A DNA stretch of 64,000 bases from Pseudomonas schmalbachii (GCF_017589465.1 NZ_JAELYA010000010.1:1-64000), one strand, 5' to 3'; shown: positions 1-9,345, numbered from the stretch's first letter. Numbers and translations: made by a program. Notes: generated by a model not told the origin, from the sequence alone.

Positions 1-3000
1 CCGAAGCCGAAGCCGAAGCCGAAGCCGAAGCCGAAGCCGAAGCCGAAGCCGAAGCCGAAGCCGAAGCCGAAGCCGAAGCCGAAGCCCTGCCCGTGGAGGT
101 TGAGCCCGAGGAGGCGAATCCCGCACCGCTGGAAGCCTTCGAACTCCAGGATGACCTGCCGCCGGATGCGCAGCCCGCTCCGCTCGCCGAGCCGGCCCCG
201 GTGGCTGTCATCGCCCAGGAGGGATGGGAGCAGGGGCACGACCAGGAACTGGTGGATATCTTCCTCGACGAAGGTTTCGACATCCTCGAAAGCGCCGCCA
301 GTGCATTGCAGCGCTGGATGCAGGACGTCCACAACAGCGTCGATCTGGAGTCCCTGCAGCGCGACCTGCATACCCTCAAGGGCGGCGCGCGGATGGCCGA
401 GATTCGTCCGGTCGGCGATCTCGCCCATGAGCTGGAATTCCTCTACGAAGGCCTGGCCGGCGGGCGCCTGCGCGCCAGCCCGGCACTGTTCGATCTGCTG
501 CAGCGTTGCCATGACCGCCTGGCGGACATGCTCGAAGCGGTGCACCTGCGCCAGGCCCCTCCGGATGGCGAGGCGCTGATCGAGGCGATCCGCGAGTTCC
601 GCGCCAATCCCGACGAGCAGGCGAGCGCGCCGGCCAGCGTCGCACTGGCGCCGGTTTCCGCTCCCGCCCCGCAGGCCGAGGGCGAGGAGATCGGGGAAAT
701 CTTCCTCGAAGAGGCGGATGACCTGCTGGAAGCCATGGAACGCGCGCTGGGCCGCTGGGACGGCGAGCGCGAAGGCGAGGCGCTGGACGAACTGCTGCGC
801 ATCCTGCACACCCTCAAGGGCGGTGCGCGACTGGCCGGACAGAACAGCCTCGGCGATCTCGCCCATGACCTCGAACAGCATCTGGCCGAGGCGCAGCAGC
901 AAGGCGCGCCCTGGCCGGAAAGCCTGCTGCTGGACGCCCAGTCCGGCTTCGAAGGGCTGCAGGCCGAGGTCGATGCATTGCGCCAGCGCCTCGATGCGAG
1001 CGATGTCGAGGAAACGCCGGAGGTAACGGCACCGCTGCCGCAGGAACGCCTGCCGGAGCCCGCACTGCCCGAAGCGATCATGGCGGCGGCCGAAGAGCAG
1101 CGCAGCGAGCCGCTGAAGGTCCTGCCGTTCGTCAAGCGCGCGCAGGAAGCGGCCCAGGAAGCGGCTGCCCGCCGTGCGCCGCAGGAACTGGTGAAGGTGC
1201 CCGCGCAGTTGCTGGAGAATCTGGTCAACCTGGCCGGCGAAACCTCCATCTTCCGTGGCCGGGTCGAAACCCAGGTCAGCGACGTCGGCTCCACCCTGGC
1301 GGAAATGGAAGCCACCATCGAGCGGGTGCGCGACCAGTTGCGCCGCCTGGATATCGAAACCCAGGCGCAGATTCTTTCGCGCCACCAGGCGGACGCCGAG
1401 CGCGCCGGCTACGAGGACTTCGATCCGCTGGAAATGGACCGCTATTCGCAGTTGCAGCAGCTTTCCCGCGCGCTGTTCGAATCGTCCTCCGACCTGTTCG
1501 ACCTGAAGGAAACCCTGGCGGCGAAGAACCGCGACGCCGAGACCCTGCTGCTGCAACAGGCGCGGGTCAACACCGAGCTGCAGGAAGGCCTGATGCGCAC
1601 CCGCATGGTGCCGTTCGACCGCCTGGTGCCGCGCCTGCGGCGTATCGTCCGGCAGGTGGCCAGCGAGCTGGGCAAGCAGGTCGATTTCGTCGTCAGCAAC
1701 GCCGAAGGCGAGATGGACCGCACCGTGCTGGAGCGCATCGTCGCGCCGCTGGAACACATGCTGCGCAACGCCGTCGACCACGGCATCGAGTCCGCCGACG
1801 CGCGCCGCGCCAGCGGCAAGCCGGAGGTAGGCACCATCCGCCTGAACCTGGCCCGCGAGGGTGGCGACATCCTCCTGACCCTGGCCGACGATGGCGCCGG
1901 CATCCGTCTGGACGCGGTACGCCGCAAGGCCATCGAGCGCGGCCTGATGACGGCGGACAGCGACCTCACCGACCACGAGGTCCTGCAGTTCATCCTCGAG
2001 GCGGGCTTCAGTACCGCCGAGAAGGTCACGCAGATTTCCGGACGCGGGGTCGGCATGGACGTGGCCAATGCCGAGGTGAAACAGCTCGGCGGCTCGGTGA
2101 GCATCCATTCCGCCTCCGGCGAAGGCACCCGCTTCAATATCCGCCTGCCGTTCACCGTGTCGGTCAACCGCGCGCTGATGGTGCTCTCCGGTGAGGATCT
2201 CTACGCCCTGCCGCTGAACACCATCGAAGGCATCGTGCGGGTTTCGCCCTACGAGCTGGAAGCGCTCTACGAACAGCAGGCCGCCGACGGCGCCGCCGCG
2301 CCGCACTTCGAATACGCCGGACAGAGCTACGAACTGAAATACCTCGGCGACCTGCTCAACAATGGCCAGCATCCCAAGCTGGTCGGCCAGTCGCTGCCGC
2401 TGCCGGTGATCCTGGTGCGCTCGGCCGATCACGCGGTGGCGGTGCAGGTGGACGCCCTGGCCGGTTCCCGTGAGATCGTGGTGAAGAGCCTCGGCCCGCA
2501 GTTCGCCGGGGTCAACGGCATCTCCGGGGCGACCATCCTCGGTGACGGTCGCGTGGTGGTGATCCTCGACCTGCTGGCGACCATCCGCGCCCGGCACGCG
2601 CACATGGCGCTGCAGAACCGCCCGCGGCGCATGCTGCCCGGCGATGTGGCGCCGGACGGCGATTACCAGCGTCCGACTCTGGTCATGGTGGTGGACGACT
2701 CGGTCACCGTGCGCAAGGTCACCAGCCGCCTGCTCGAACGCAACGGCATGAACGTGGTGACCGCCAAGGACGGGGTGGATGCGATTGCCCAGCTGCAGGA
2801 GCACAAGCCGGACATCATGCTGCTGGACATCGAGATGCCGCGCATGGACGGCTTCGAGGTGGCGACCCTGGTGCGCCACGACGAGCACCTGAAGGACCTG
2901 CCGATCATCATGATCACCTCGCGGACCGGCGAGAAACACCGCGACCGCGCGCTGGCCATCGGCGTCAACCAGTATCTCGGCAAGCCGTACCAGGAGTCCG

Positions 3001-3044
3001 AGCTGCTCGAATGCATCCAACGGCTGGTCAAGACCCATGGTTGA
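1..3044 (+). CDS. chpA: ChpA, C-terminal part (hybrid histidine kinase of type IV pilus Chp system; 5' end outside window)
   Basis: This is the C-terminal third of the very large CheA-like kinase that controls type IV pilus twitching and cAMP signalling in Pseudomonas. The reading frame is open to the left edge, so codon 1 lies outside the window. Visible in order are a Glu-Ala repeat (3-86), two Hpt phosphotransfer domains whose H-box LHTLKGGAR has its His at 369 and 807, a dimerisation region starting near 1190 (LVKVPAQLLENLVNLAGE), an HATPase domain (N-box LRNAVDHG near 1761, G-box GRGVGMDV near 2043), a CheW-like domain (about 2160-2600) and a C-terminal receiver with its phospho-acceptor Asp at 2826 (LLDIEMP). 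It overlaps chpB by 8 bases. The family is about 2,400-2,500 residues in P. aeruginosa; about 1,014 are seen here. Identification is very secure from domain order and from the chpB and chpC neighbours. Confidence 0.96.
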   Translation, partial: EAEAEAEAEAEAEAEAEAEAEAEAEAEALPVEVEPEEANPAPLEAFELQDDLPPDAQPAPLAEPAPVAVIAQEGWEQGHDQELVDIFLDEGFDILESAASALQRWMQDVHNSVDLESLQRDLHTLKGGARMAEIRPVGDLAHELEFLYEGLAGGRLRASPALFDLLQRCHDRLADMLEAVHLRQAPPDGEALIEAIREFRANPDEQASAPASVALAPVSAPAPQAEGEEIGEIFLEEADDLLEAMERALGRWDGEREGEALDELLRILHTLKGGARLAGQNSLGDLAHDLEQHLAEAQQQGAPWPESLLLDAQSGFEGLQAEVDALRQRLDASDVEETPEVTAPLPQERLPEPALPEAIMAAAEEQRSEPLKVLPFVKRAQEAAQEAAARRAPQELVKVPAQLLENLVNLAGETSIFRGRVETQVSDVGSTLAEMEATIERVRDQLRRLDIETQAQILSRHQADAERAGYEDFDPLEMDRYSQLQQLSRALFESSSDLFDLKETLAAKNRDAETLLLQQARVNTELQEGLMRTRMVPFDRLVPRLRRIVRQVASELGKQVDFVVSNAEGEMDRTVLERIVAPLEHMLRNAVDHGIESADARRASGKPEVGTIRLNLAREGGDILLTLADDGAGIRLDAVRRKAIERGLMTADSDLTDHEVLQFILEAGFSTAEKVTQISGRGVGMDVANAEVKQLGGSVSIHSASGEGTRFNIRLPFTVSVNRALMVLSGEDLYALPLNTIEGIVRVSPYELEALYEQQAADGAAAPHFEYAGQSYELKYLGDLLNNGQHPKLVGQSLPLPVILVRSADHAVAVQVDALAGSREIVVKSLGPQFAGVNGISGATILGDGRVVVILDLLATIRARHAHMALQNRPRRMLPGDVAPDGDYQRPTLVMVVDDSVTVRKVTSRLLERNGMNVVTAKDGVDAIAQLQEHKPDIMLLDIEMPRMDGFEVATLVRHDEHLKDLPIIMITSRTGEKHRDRALAIGVNQYLGKPYQESELLECIQRLVKTHG
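3..86 (+). repeat. Perfect (GAAGCC) hexanucleotide tandem repeat inside chpA
   Basis: Fourteen uninterrupted copies of GAAGCC are visible, reading Glu-Ala in the chpA frame. The array runs off the left edge, so its true length is unknown. It lies in the linker before an Hpt domain. Unit changes stay in frame, so length variation would alter the linker and not the reading frame. Confidence 0.95.
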
Positions 3045-4083
3045 AAGCAACGCCTTGCGCATCGCCGTCATCGCCGACACCTCGCTGCAGCGCCACGTGC
3101 TGCAGCAGGCGTTGCTGGCGCATGGTTACCAGGTGGTGCTGAACGCCGATCCCGGCCGCCTGGAAGAGTCGCAACTGGCGAGCTGCGAGACCGACCTGTG
3201 GCTGGTGGACCTGGCGCAACAGGACGACTCGCCGCTGCTGGACAGCTTGCTGGAGCAGGACCGGGTGCCGGTGCTGTTCGGCGAGGGCAATGCGCCGGAA
3301 CGGCATTCCGAGCACTACCCGCGCTGGGAGCGGCGCCTGATCGGCAAGCTGCGCCGGCTGATCGGCGATCCCAGCGCCGGCGTCGGCCAGAGCCTGGAAA
3401 CGCTGCTGGCCGAGGCGCAGCGCCCGGCGCGCATCGAGCTGCCGGCCAATCTCGCCGCCGCACCGCTGAAGGCCGGCGAACCGGCCGAACAGGTCTGGCT
3501 GCTGGCGGCCTCGCTGGGCGGTCCGGAGGCGGTCAAGGCTTTCCTCGACGCCTTGCCCGGCGGGTTGCCGATTGGGTTGCTCTACGCCCAGCACATCGAC
3601 CCGGCCTTCGAAACGCGTCTGCCGCAAGCCGTGGGCCGGCACAGCCAGTGGCACATCAACCAGGCGCGCGCCGGAGATACGCTGCGTTGCGGCGAGGTGG
3701 TGGTGGTGCCGGTCAGCCAGCAGCTCGGTTTCGACGAAGACGAGCGCATGCAGCTGGACGGTCGCCCGTGGCCGGAACCGTACAGCCCCTCGTTCGACCA
3801 GATGATGCTCAACCTGGCGCAGCGCTTTGGCGCACGTTGCGGGGTGATCGTCTTCAGCGGCATGTGCAGCGACGGCAGCGCCGCGGCCGCCTATGTGCGC
3901 CGCCAGGGCGCGGAAATCTGGACGCAGCGCGCCGACAGCTGCGTCTGTTCGAGCATGCCGGACAGCCTGCGCGAGGCCGGCTACAGCATGTTCTCAGCCG
4001 ACCCGCGCGAGCTCGCCGCCGCGCTGGTCAATCGTCTGGCCGCGCAGTGCGTGCCGAGTGGGATTAGCGGAGTGGTGTCATGA
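3037..4083 (+). CDS. chpB: ChpB, CheB-like protein-glutamate methylesterase of the Chp system
   Basis: The 348-residue product belongs to the CheB methylesterase family and is expected to remove methyl groups from the pilus chemoreceptor PilJ. The catalytic triad can be placed at Ser159 (AASLGGPEA), His186 (YAQHIDP) and Asp279 (GMCSDGSAA). The N-terminal 120 residues have the size of a receiver domain, but it looks degenerate: the usual acidic pocket and a clear phospho-acceptor Asp are not obvious. The ATG lies 8 bases inside the end of chpA, and the stop overlaps the chpC start as ATGA, so the three genes are probably translationally coupled in one operon. P. aeruginosa has the same order. 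Confidence 0.93.
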   Translation: MVESNALRIAVIADTSLQRHVLQQALLAHGYQVVLNADPGRLEESQLASCETDLWLVDLAQQDDSPLLDSLLEQDRVPVLFGEGNAPERHSEHYPRWERRLIGKLRRLIGDPSAGVGQSLETLLAEAQRPARIELPANLAAAPLKAGEPAEQVWLLAASLGGPEAVKAFLDALPGGLPIGLLYAQHIDPAFETRLPQAVGRHSQWHINQARAGDTLRCGEVVVVPVSQQLGFDEDERMQLDGRPWPEPYSPSFDQMMLNLAQRFGARCGVIVFSGMCSDGSAAAAYVRRQGAEIWTQRADSCVCSSMPDSLREAGYSMFSADPRELAAALVNRLAAQCVPSGISGVVS

Positions 4084-4580
4084 GTGATCTTCCCGTGCTG
4101 AAAAGCGGCGGCCAGAACGCGGTCGAAGCGAGCGACGCGCCGGCCAGCCTGACCGGCCTGCTGGTGCCGCTGGCCGACCGCACGCTGCTGCTGCCCAACG
4201 TGGCGGTGGCCGAGCTGATCACCTACCGCGCACCGCAGGCGGTCGATGGGCTGCCCGACTGGTATCTCGGCCAGATCGCCTGGCGCGACCTGCGCCTGCC
4301 GCTGCTGTCCTTCGAGGCCGCTTCCGGCGGCCAGGCCCAGGTCGGGCAGGGCGCTCGGGTGGTCGTCCTCAACGCCCTCGGCGGAAGGCCGCGGGTCAAG
4401 TTCCTCGCCCTGCTGGTGCAGGGTATTCCCCGCTCGGTGAAGCTCGGCCCGGACCTGGCGCGCGCCGATGTGCCGCTGGCGCCGCTGGAGATGGATGCAG
4501 TGAAGCTGGCTGACGAAGTGGCACGCATTCCGGATCTGGAAGCGCTGGAGCAGAAGCTGGCGGATGCTGGGCTGATCTAG
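4080..4580 (+). CDS. chpC: ChpC, CheW-like adaptor of the Chp system
   Basis: The product is a 166-residue single-domain CheW-like protein (core from about residue 25 to 150, with VPLADRTLLLPNVAVAELI near its start). CheW domains link chemoreceptors to CheA kinases; in P. aeruginosa ChpC is thought to couple additional inputs to ChpA. The start overlaps the chpB stop (ATGA). It is the last gene of this strand before a REP doublet at 4604-4694 and the convergent rsmE gene, so the operon probably ends here. No intrinsic terminator with a T-run is visible, though the REP palindrome could serve in that role. Confidence 0.9.
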   Translation: MSDLPVLKSGGQNAVEASDAPASLTGLLVPLADRTLLLPNVAVAELITYRAPQAVDGLPDWYLGQIAWRDLRLPLLSFEAASGGQAQVGQGARVVVLNALGGRPRVKFLALLVQGIPRSVKLGPDLARADVPLAPLEMDAVKLADEVARIPDLEALEQKLADAGLI

Positions 4581-4603
4581 CTGTAGCGGATGTGGTTCGC
4601 CTT

Positions 4604-4694
4604 CGTAGGTTGGTGCTGAACGAAGTGAAGCCCAACATTAGCCGAGCCGTTGCACCGCACCGTTGGGCTTCGCTGCGCTCAGCGCCAACCTACG
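4604..4694. repeat. REP doublet, family A (GTAGGTTGG...), between chpC and rsmE
   Basis: Two inverted arms are seen: CGTAGGTTGGTGCTGAACG on the left and its near reverse complement ending CAGCGCCAACCTACG on the right, each with an inner GCCCAAC/GTTGGGC motif. The same family occurs at 9991, 19705, 45425 and 50855, always in intergenic DNA. Confidence 0.9.
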
Positions 4695-4713
4695 ATTGCG
4701 CCAACCCAAGGGC

Positions 4714-5433
4714 TTAGAAGTCGCCCCAGAGTTGCTGCGCCACGCTGAGCGCCACCACCGGCGCAGTCTCGGTGCGCAGCACGCGCGGGCCGAGGCGGGC
4801 GGCGTGGTAGCCGGCGGCTTTCGCCTGGTCCACTTCGGCGTCGCTGAGGCCGCCTTCGGGGCCGATGAGGAAGGCCAGGGTCGTCGGCCGGGCATGGCTG
4901 GCCAAGGGTTCGGCCACCGGATGCAGCACCAGCCTGAGTTCTGCGCCGGTCGTTTCCAGCCATTCGCCGAGGGCTACCGGCGGGTGGATGAGCGGCAGCA
5001 CCGAGCGCCCGCACTGTTCGCAGGCGCTGATCGCGATCTGCCGCCAGTGCGCCAGGCGCTTGTCGGCGCGTTCGTCCTTCAGGCGCACTTCGCAGCGTTC
5101 GCTGACGATCGGGGTGATTTCCGCCACACCGAGTTCGGTGGCTTTCTGGATCGCCCAGTCCATCCGCTCGCCGCGCGACAGGCCCTGGCCGAGGTGGATG
5201 CGCAGCGGCGATTCGGCAAGGCCGTCGAACTGTTCACGCAGTTCGACGCGTACGTTCTTCTTGCCGACCTCGATCAACTCGCCGAGATATTCCTGTCCCG
5301 AGCCATCGAACAGCTGCACGGCATCGCCGACCGAGTGCCGCAGCACCCGGCCGATGTAGTGGGCCTGGGCTTCGGGCAGTTCGTGCTGGCCGAGAGAAAG
5401 GGGAGCGTCGATGAAAAATCGGGAGAGGCGCAT
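4714..5433 (-). CDS. rsmE: 16S rRNA (uracil1498-N3)-methyltransferase RsmE
   Basis: The 239-residue product starts MRLSRFFIDAPLSLG and ends QQLWGDF. It has the RsmE layout: an N-terminal PUA-like RNA-binding half (residues 1-70, including YIGRVLRHSVGD) and a C-terminal SPOUT methyltransferase half with the knot motif FLIGPEGGLSDAEV and the closing LGPRVLRTETAPVVALS. It methylates U1498 of 16S rRNA using S-adenosylmethionine. The frame stays open far upstream of the ATG at 5433, but that stretch is a shadow of bioA. The gene lies downstream of bioA on the same strand, separated by a small palindrome. A second RsmE-family gene is present at 19753-20460. Confidence 0.94.
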   Translation of the reverse strand: MRLSRFFIDAPLSLGQHELPEAQAHYIGRVLRHSVGDAVQLFDGSGQEYLGELIEVGKKNVRVELREQFDGLAESPLRIHLGQGLSRGERMDWAIQKATELGVAEITPIVSERCEVRLKDERADKRLAHWRQIAISACEQCGRSVLPLIHPPVALGEWLETTGAELRLVLHPVAEPLASHARPTTLAFLIGPEGGLSDAEVDQAKAAGYHAARLGPRVLRTETAPVVALSVAQQLWGDF

Positions 5434-5436
5434 AGG

Positions 5437-5503
5437 GGCAGCTGCAAGCGGCAAGTGGAAAGCGACAAGCTTAAAGCTTTCAGCTTGCCGCTTATAGCTG
5501 GCC
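5437..5503. repeat. Imperfect palindrome of a separate REP-like family between bioA and rsmE
   Basis: The left arm GGCAGCTGCAAGCGGCAAG and the right arm CTTGCCGCTTATAGCTGGCC are near reverse complements around an AAGCTTAAAGCTTT centre. The element sits in the short gap between the bioA stop and the rsmE start on the minus strand. It differs from families A-D in this window. Confidence 0.75.
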
Positions 5504-5510
5504 GTAGGCC

Positions 5511-6914
5511 TTAGCCCGGATCGCGATGGTCCGGATGGAAGTTGCTGACGGGGACGCTGACCGCCTCGCGGGTGGCGATGTCGATGCCTTCGCTGGCGAC
5601 TTCGGCGAGGAAGTCGATCTGTTCCGGGGTGATCACGTACGGCGGCAGGAAGTACACCACGCTGCCCAGCGGGCGCAGCAGGGCGCCGCGTTCCAGGGCG
5701 TGCTGGAAGACCTTCAGGCCGCGGCGTTCCTGCCACGGATAGGCGACCTTGCCGGCCTTGTCCTGGACCATCTCGATGGCGAGGATCATGCCGGTCTGGC
5801 GCACTTCGGCGACGTGCGGGTGGTCCGCCAGGTGCGCGGTAGCCGAGGCCATCCGGGCGGCGAGGGCCTTGTTGGCTTCGATCACGTTGTCCTGCTCGAA
5901 GATATCCAGGGTCGCCAGGGCGGCGGCGCAGGCCAGCGGGTTGCCGGTGTAGGTGTGCGAGTGGAGGAAGGCGCGCAGGGTCGCGTAGTCGTCGTAGAAC
6001 GCCTGGTACACGGTGTCGGTGGTGAGCACCGCGGCCATCGGCAGGTAACCGCCGGTGAGCGCCTTGGACAGCACCAGGAAGTCCGGTGTGATGCCGGCCT
6101 GCTCGCAGGCGAACATGGTTCCGGTGCGGCCGAAGCCGACGGCGATCTCGTCGTGGATCAGGTGCACGCCGTAGCGGTCGCAGGCTTCGCGCAGCAGCTT
6201 GAGGTAGACCGGATGGTACATGCGCATGCCGCCGGCGCCCTGGATCAGCGGCTCGACGATCACCGCGGCGACTTCCTTGTGGTGCTCCTCCAGGGTGCGC
6301 TCCATGTACTCGAACATCAGCCGCGAATGCACTTCCCAGCTGACGCCCTCGGGACGCAGGTAGCAGTCCGGGCTCGGCACCTTGATGGTGTCGAGCAGCA
6401 GCGACTTGTAGGTCTCGGTGAACAGCGCCACGTCGCCCACCGACATCGCCGCCACGGTTTCGCCGTGGTAGCTGTTGGTCAGGGTGACGAAACGCTTCTT
6501 CGCCGGCTGGCCGCTGTTGAGCCAGTAGTGGTAGCTCATCTTCAGCGCCACTTCGATGCCGGAGGAGCCGTTGTCGGCGTAGAACACCCGCGACAGTCCC
6601 GGCGGGGTGATCTTCACCAGGCGCTCGGACAGCTCGACCACCGGCTGGTGGCTGAAGCCGGCGAGGATGACGTGCTCCAGCTGGTCGACCTGATCCTTGA
6701 TGCGCTGGTTGATGCGCGGATTGGCGTGGCCGAACACGTTCACCCACCAGGAGCTGACCGCATCGAGGTAGCGCTTGCCCTCGAAGTCTTCCAGCCACAC
6801 GCCTTCGCCGCGGCGGATCGGCACCACCGGCAGGCGTTCGTGGTCCTTCATCTGGGTGCAGGGGTGCCAGAGCACGTTGAGATCGCGCTGCATCCACTCG
6901 GCGTTCAGACCCAT
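5511..6914 (-). CDS. bioA: Adenosylmethionine-8-amino-7-oxononanoate aminotransferase BioA
   Basis: BioA is a class III PLP-dependent aminotransferase that converts KAPA to DAPA in biotin synthesis, with S-adenosylmethionine as amino donor. The 467-residue product starts MGLNAEWMQRDLNVLWHPCT. The PLP lysine is at about residue 284 (VLSKALTGGY), preceded by the HDEIAVGFGRTG loop that contacts the cofactor and by SWWVNVFGHANPRIN near residue 55. The start at 6914 has AGGA about 9 bases upstream; an earlier in-frame start would add 24 residues not typical of BioA. It diverges from the amine oxidase gene across about 180 bases. Other biotin genes are not nearby, as in P. aeruginosa. Confidence 0.95.
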   Translation of the reverse strand: MGLNAEWMQRDLNVLWHPCTQMKDHERLPVVPIRRGEGVWLEDFEGKRYLDAVSSWWVNVFGHANPRINQRIKDQVDQLEHVILAGFSHQPVVELSERLVKITPPGLSRVFYADNGSSGIEVALKMSYHYWLNSGQPAKKRFVTLTNSYHGETVAAMSVGDVALFTETYKSLLLDTIKVPSPDCYLRPEGVSWEVHSRLMFEYMERTLEEHHKEVAAVIVEPLIQGAGGMRMYHPVYLKLLREACDRYGVHLIHDEIAVGFGRTGTMFACEQAGITPDFLVLSKALTGGYLPMAAVLTTDTVYQAFYDDYATLRAFLHSHTYTGNPLACAAALATLDIFEQDNVIEANKALAARMASATAHLADHPHVAEVRQTGMILAIEMVQDKAGKVAYPWQERRGLKVFQHALERGALLRPLGSVVYFLPPYVITPEQIDFLAEVASEGIDIATREAVSVPVSNFHPDHRDPG

Positions 6915-7096
6915 CGGTAAATTCCTCTGAAAAGCAGGCCGTTTCGGCAATCGGACAAGCCTATTCAATGCCCTCCGAGTGAACAAGCTGAAAGGGTGAG
7001 CTGTCTGTTCAATGCGGCCGACGGAGACGTATGGCCGGGCCTGTGGCGCTGGCGTATGCTGCGCGCCTTTGCAGCAAGACCGGGGGATACGGAGTG

Positions 7097-8578
7097 ATGA
7101 AGATGGGATGGCTGCGCGCTGCGGCGCTGCTTGCTTTGGGGGCGTTCAGCGTGGTGGCGCTGGGCAAGGACAAACAGCCGACGGCGATCGTCGTCGGCGG
7201 CGGACTGGCGGGCCTGAGCACCGCCTATGAACTGCAACAATCGGGTTGGCAGGTCACCCTGCTGGAAGCCAAGCCGCAGATCGGCGGCCGTTCCGGCCTG
7301 GCCACCAGCGAGTGGATCGGCAATACCCGCACCCAGCCGACGCTCAACGGCTACCTCGATACCTTCAAGCTGAAGGCCGTGCCGGCGCCGGATTTCGTCC
7401 GTACGCCCAGCTACCTGATCGACGGCGTGTACTACTCCAGCAGCGACCTGGAGAAGAAGATGCCGGCGGTCGCAGCCGACCTGAAGCGCACCGAGAAGGC
7501 CATCGACGACCTTTCCGCGTCCATCGACGACCCGCTGAACCCGCTGGCCAACAAGACGCTGTTCGCCCTCGACCAGATCAACGCCGCCCGCTGGCTGGAC
7601 AAACAGAACCTGTCGCCGACCGCGCGCATGCTGGTCAACCAGCGCATCCGCACGCGCTACGACGAGCCGTCGCGCCTGTCGCTGCTCTACCTCGCCCAGC
7701 AGGGCCGGGTCTACCGCAACGTCGATGACCGCGACCTGCGCGCCGCGCGTCTGCCGGGCGGCAGCCAGGTATTGGCGCAGGCCTTCGTCAAGCAGTTGAA
7801 GACCATCAAGACCAACGCCCGCGTCACCTCGATCACCCAGGACAAGAGCGGCGTGACCGTGAAGGTCGGCGCCACCGGCTACAGCGCCGACTACGTGGTG
7901 CTGGCGGTTCCGCTGCGCGCGCTGGGACAGATCCAGATGATCCCGAGCCTCGCCGAGACCCAGCAGGCGGCGCTGAAGAGCACCAACTACGGCTGGCGCG
8001 ACCAGATCCTGATGAAGTTCAAGCGCCCGGTATGGGACGACAAGTCCCGTCTTTCCGGCGAAATCTACAGCGACCAGGGCCTGGGCATGATCTGGGTCGA
8101 GCCGGCGCTGAAGGGCGGGGCCAACGTGCTGGTCAACCTGTCCGGCGACAACGCCCGCGTGCTGCAGGCGTTCGGCGACCGGCAGATAGTCGACCAGGTG
8201 CTGATCCGCATGAACAAGTACTACCCGAAGATGCGTGGCGCCTTCGATGGCTACGAGCTGCGCCGCTACAGCACCGACGTCGGCACCGGCGGCTCCTACC
8301 TGGCCTACGGTCCGGGGCAGATCAGCCGCTTCTGGCGCGTCTGGGAGAAACCGGTGGCGCGCGTGGTGTTCGCCGGCGAGCACACCGATGCGCTCTATCC
8401 GGGCACCCTCGAAGGCGCCCTGCGCAGCGGCAAGCGCGCCGCCAGCCAGGTGCGCGACCTGAGCGCCGGCAAGACGCCGGAGCTGGAAGGCAAGTCGGTG
8501 GCGGCGGGCGAAAGCAAGCCGGCTGCCGCCAGCGGCGACAGCGGCGAGAAAAAGAGCTGGTTCCGCAAACTGTTCTAA
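7097..8578 (+). CDS. FAD-dependent flavin monoamine oxidase family protein, probably secreted
   Basis: The 493-residue product has an N-terminal hydrophobic signal-like segment (MGWLRAAALLALGAFSVVAL), then the FAD Rossmann motif IVVGGGLAGLSTAYEL and the downstream EAKPQIGGRSG typical of amine oxidases. Near the C-terminus VVFAGEHTDALYPGTLEGA matches the second FAD-contact motif of the family, and a low-complexity Lys/Ala/Ser tail ends SWFRKLF. Substrate is unknown. GGAG at 7091 lies 8 bases before the ATG at 7103 and a GGGGGA block lies 9 bases before the ATG at 7097, so the start could be either. P. aeruginosa has an equivalent gene beside bioA. Confidence 0.85.
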   Translation: MKMGWLRAAALLALGAFSVVALGKDKQPTAIVVGGGLAGLSTAYELQQSGWQVTLLEAKPQIGGRSGLATSEWIGNTRTQPTLNGYLDTFKLKAVPAPDFVRTPSYLIDGVYYSSSDLEKKMPAVAADLKRTEKAIDDLSASIDDPLNPLANKTLFALDQINAARWLDKQNLSPTARMLVNQRIRTRYDEPSRLSLLYLAQQGRVYRNVDDRDLRAARLPGGSQVLAQAFVKQLKTIKTNARVTSITQDKSGVTVKVGATGYSADYVVLAVPLRALGQIQMIPSLAETQQAALKSTNYGWRDQILMKFKRPVWDDKSRLSGEIYSDQGLGMIWVEPALKGGANVLVNLSGDNARVLQAFGDRQIVDQVLIRMNKYYPKMRGAFDGYELRRYSTDVGTGGSYLAYGPGQISRFWRVWEKPVARVVFAGEHTDALYPGTLEGALRSGKRAASQVRDLSAGKTPELEGKSVAAGESKPAAASGDSGEKKSWFRKLF

Positions 8579-8591
8579 TCTGAACCTGACT

Positions 8592-8624
8592 ACGACAATG
8601 CCGGCCTTGTGCCGGCATTGTCGT
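8592..8624 (+). terminator. Perfect 14-bp hairpin downstream of the amine oxidase gene
   Basis: ACGACAATGCCGGC and its exact reverse complement flank a 5-base loop, 13 bases after the stop codon. The T-run after it is weak (CTCTG), so termination strength is uncertain. Confidence 0.65.
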
Positions 8625-8764
8625 CTCTGATGGGTGAGGGTCTGTCGCCCTCGTCAGTCGGCGAACCTATCTTGTTTGTCGATGTTTCAAAGCAGGATTT
8701 TCTACTTTCTTTCGATATTTTTGCCGCTAATCTTGATGCCTCGGTCAATAAAGGATGCCTGTCG

Positions 8765-9319
8765 ATGCAATGGCGCAATAGCCCCGCCCGCTACGGTCTG
8801 ATCAGCCTGTTCCTGCACTGGGTGGGCGCGCTGGCGGTCTTCGGGCTGTTCGGCGTCGGCCTGTGGATGGTTGGCCTGGACTACTACGACACCTGGTATC
8901 ACCGCGCCCCGGAAATCCACAAGAGCATCGGCATCCTCCTGCTCATCGCCATGGTCCTGCGCCTGGTCTGGCGCTTCGTCAGCCCGCCGCCGCCGGCGCC
9001 GGCCAACCACGGCAGCCTGACCCGCGTCGCCACCAAGCTCGGCCATCTGGCGCTGTATCTGCTGCTGTTCGGCGTACTGATCTCCGGTTACCTGATCTCC
9101 ACCGCCGAAGGCGTGGCAATCGACGTCTTCGGCTGGTTCTCCATGCCGGCCACCCTCAGCGGTCTGCCGGAACAGGCGGATGTCGCCGGGGCGATCCACC
9201 TCTATCTGGCCTGGTCGCTGGTCGTCCTCGCCGTGCTGCACGCCGTGGCGGCGCTCAAGCACCATTTCTTCGATCGTGATCCCACTCTCACCCGCATGCT
9301 CGGCCGTTCCGCCGACTGA
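8765..9319 (+). CDS. Cytochrome b561-type membrane protein
   Basis: The 184-residue product has four hydrophobic helices and the pattern of bacterial b561 proteins. His residues that could ligate b-type haem occur in [10 protein letters not shown] (helix 1), [10 protein letters not shown] (helix 2), and the later helix segments [21 protein letters not shown]. Such proteins sit in the cytoplasmic membrane and move electrons between quinones and periplasmic partners. It is followed 26 bases later by a yceI gene, and the two form a common pair in proteobacteria. The frame is open upstream, but the ATG at 8765 gives the normal length and places helix 1 about 15 residues in. Confidence 0.88.
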   Translation: MQWRNSPARYGLISLFLHWVGALAVFGLFGVGLWMVGLDYYDTWYHRAPEIHKSIGILLLIAMVLRLVWRFVSPPPPAPANHGSLTRVATKLGHLALYLLLFGVLISGYLISTAEGVAIDVFGWFSMPATLSGLPEQADVAGAIHLYLAWSLVVLAVLHAVAALKHHFFDRDPTLTRMLGRSAD

Positions 9320-9345
9320 ATACCTCACCTATAAGGAGATTGCCC

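Noticed and set aside
1..86. CRISPR-like array at the left edge
   Set aside because: The repeats are contiguous six-base units without spacers and encode Glu-Ala in the chpA frame.
4714..6897. Single 727-codon minus-strand frame spanning bioA and rsmE
   Set aside because: Only its last 239 codons (RsmE) resemble a protein. The upstream part is out of frame with the clear BioA coding sequence.
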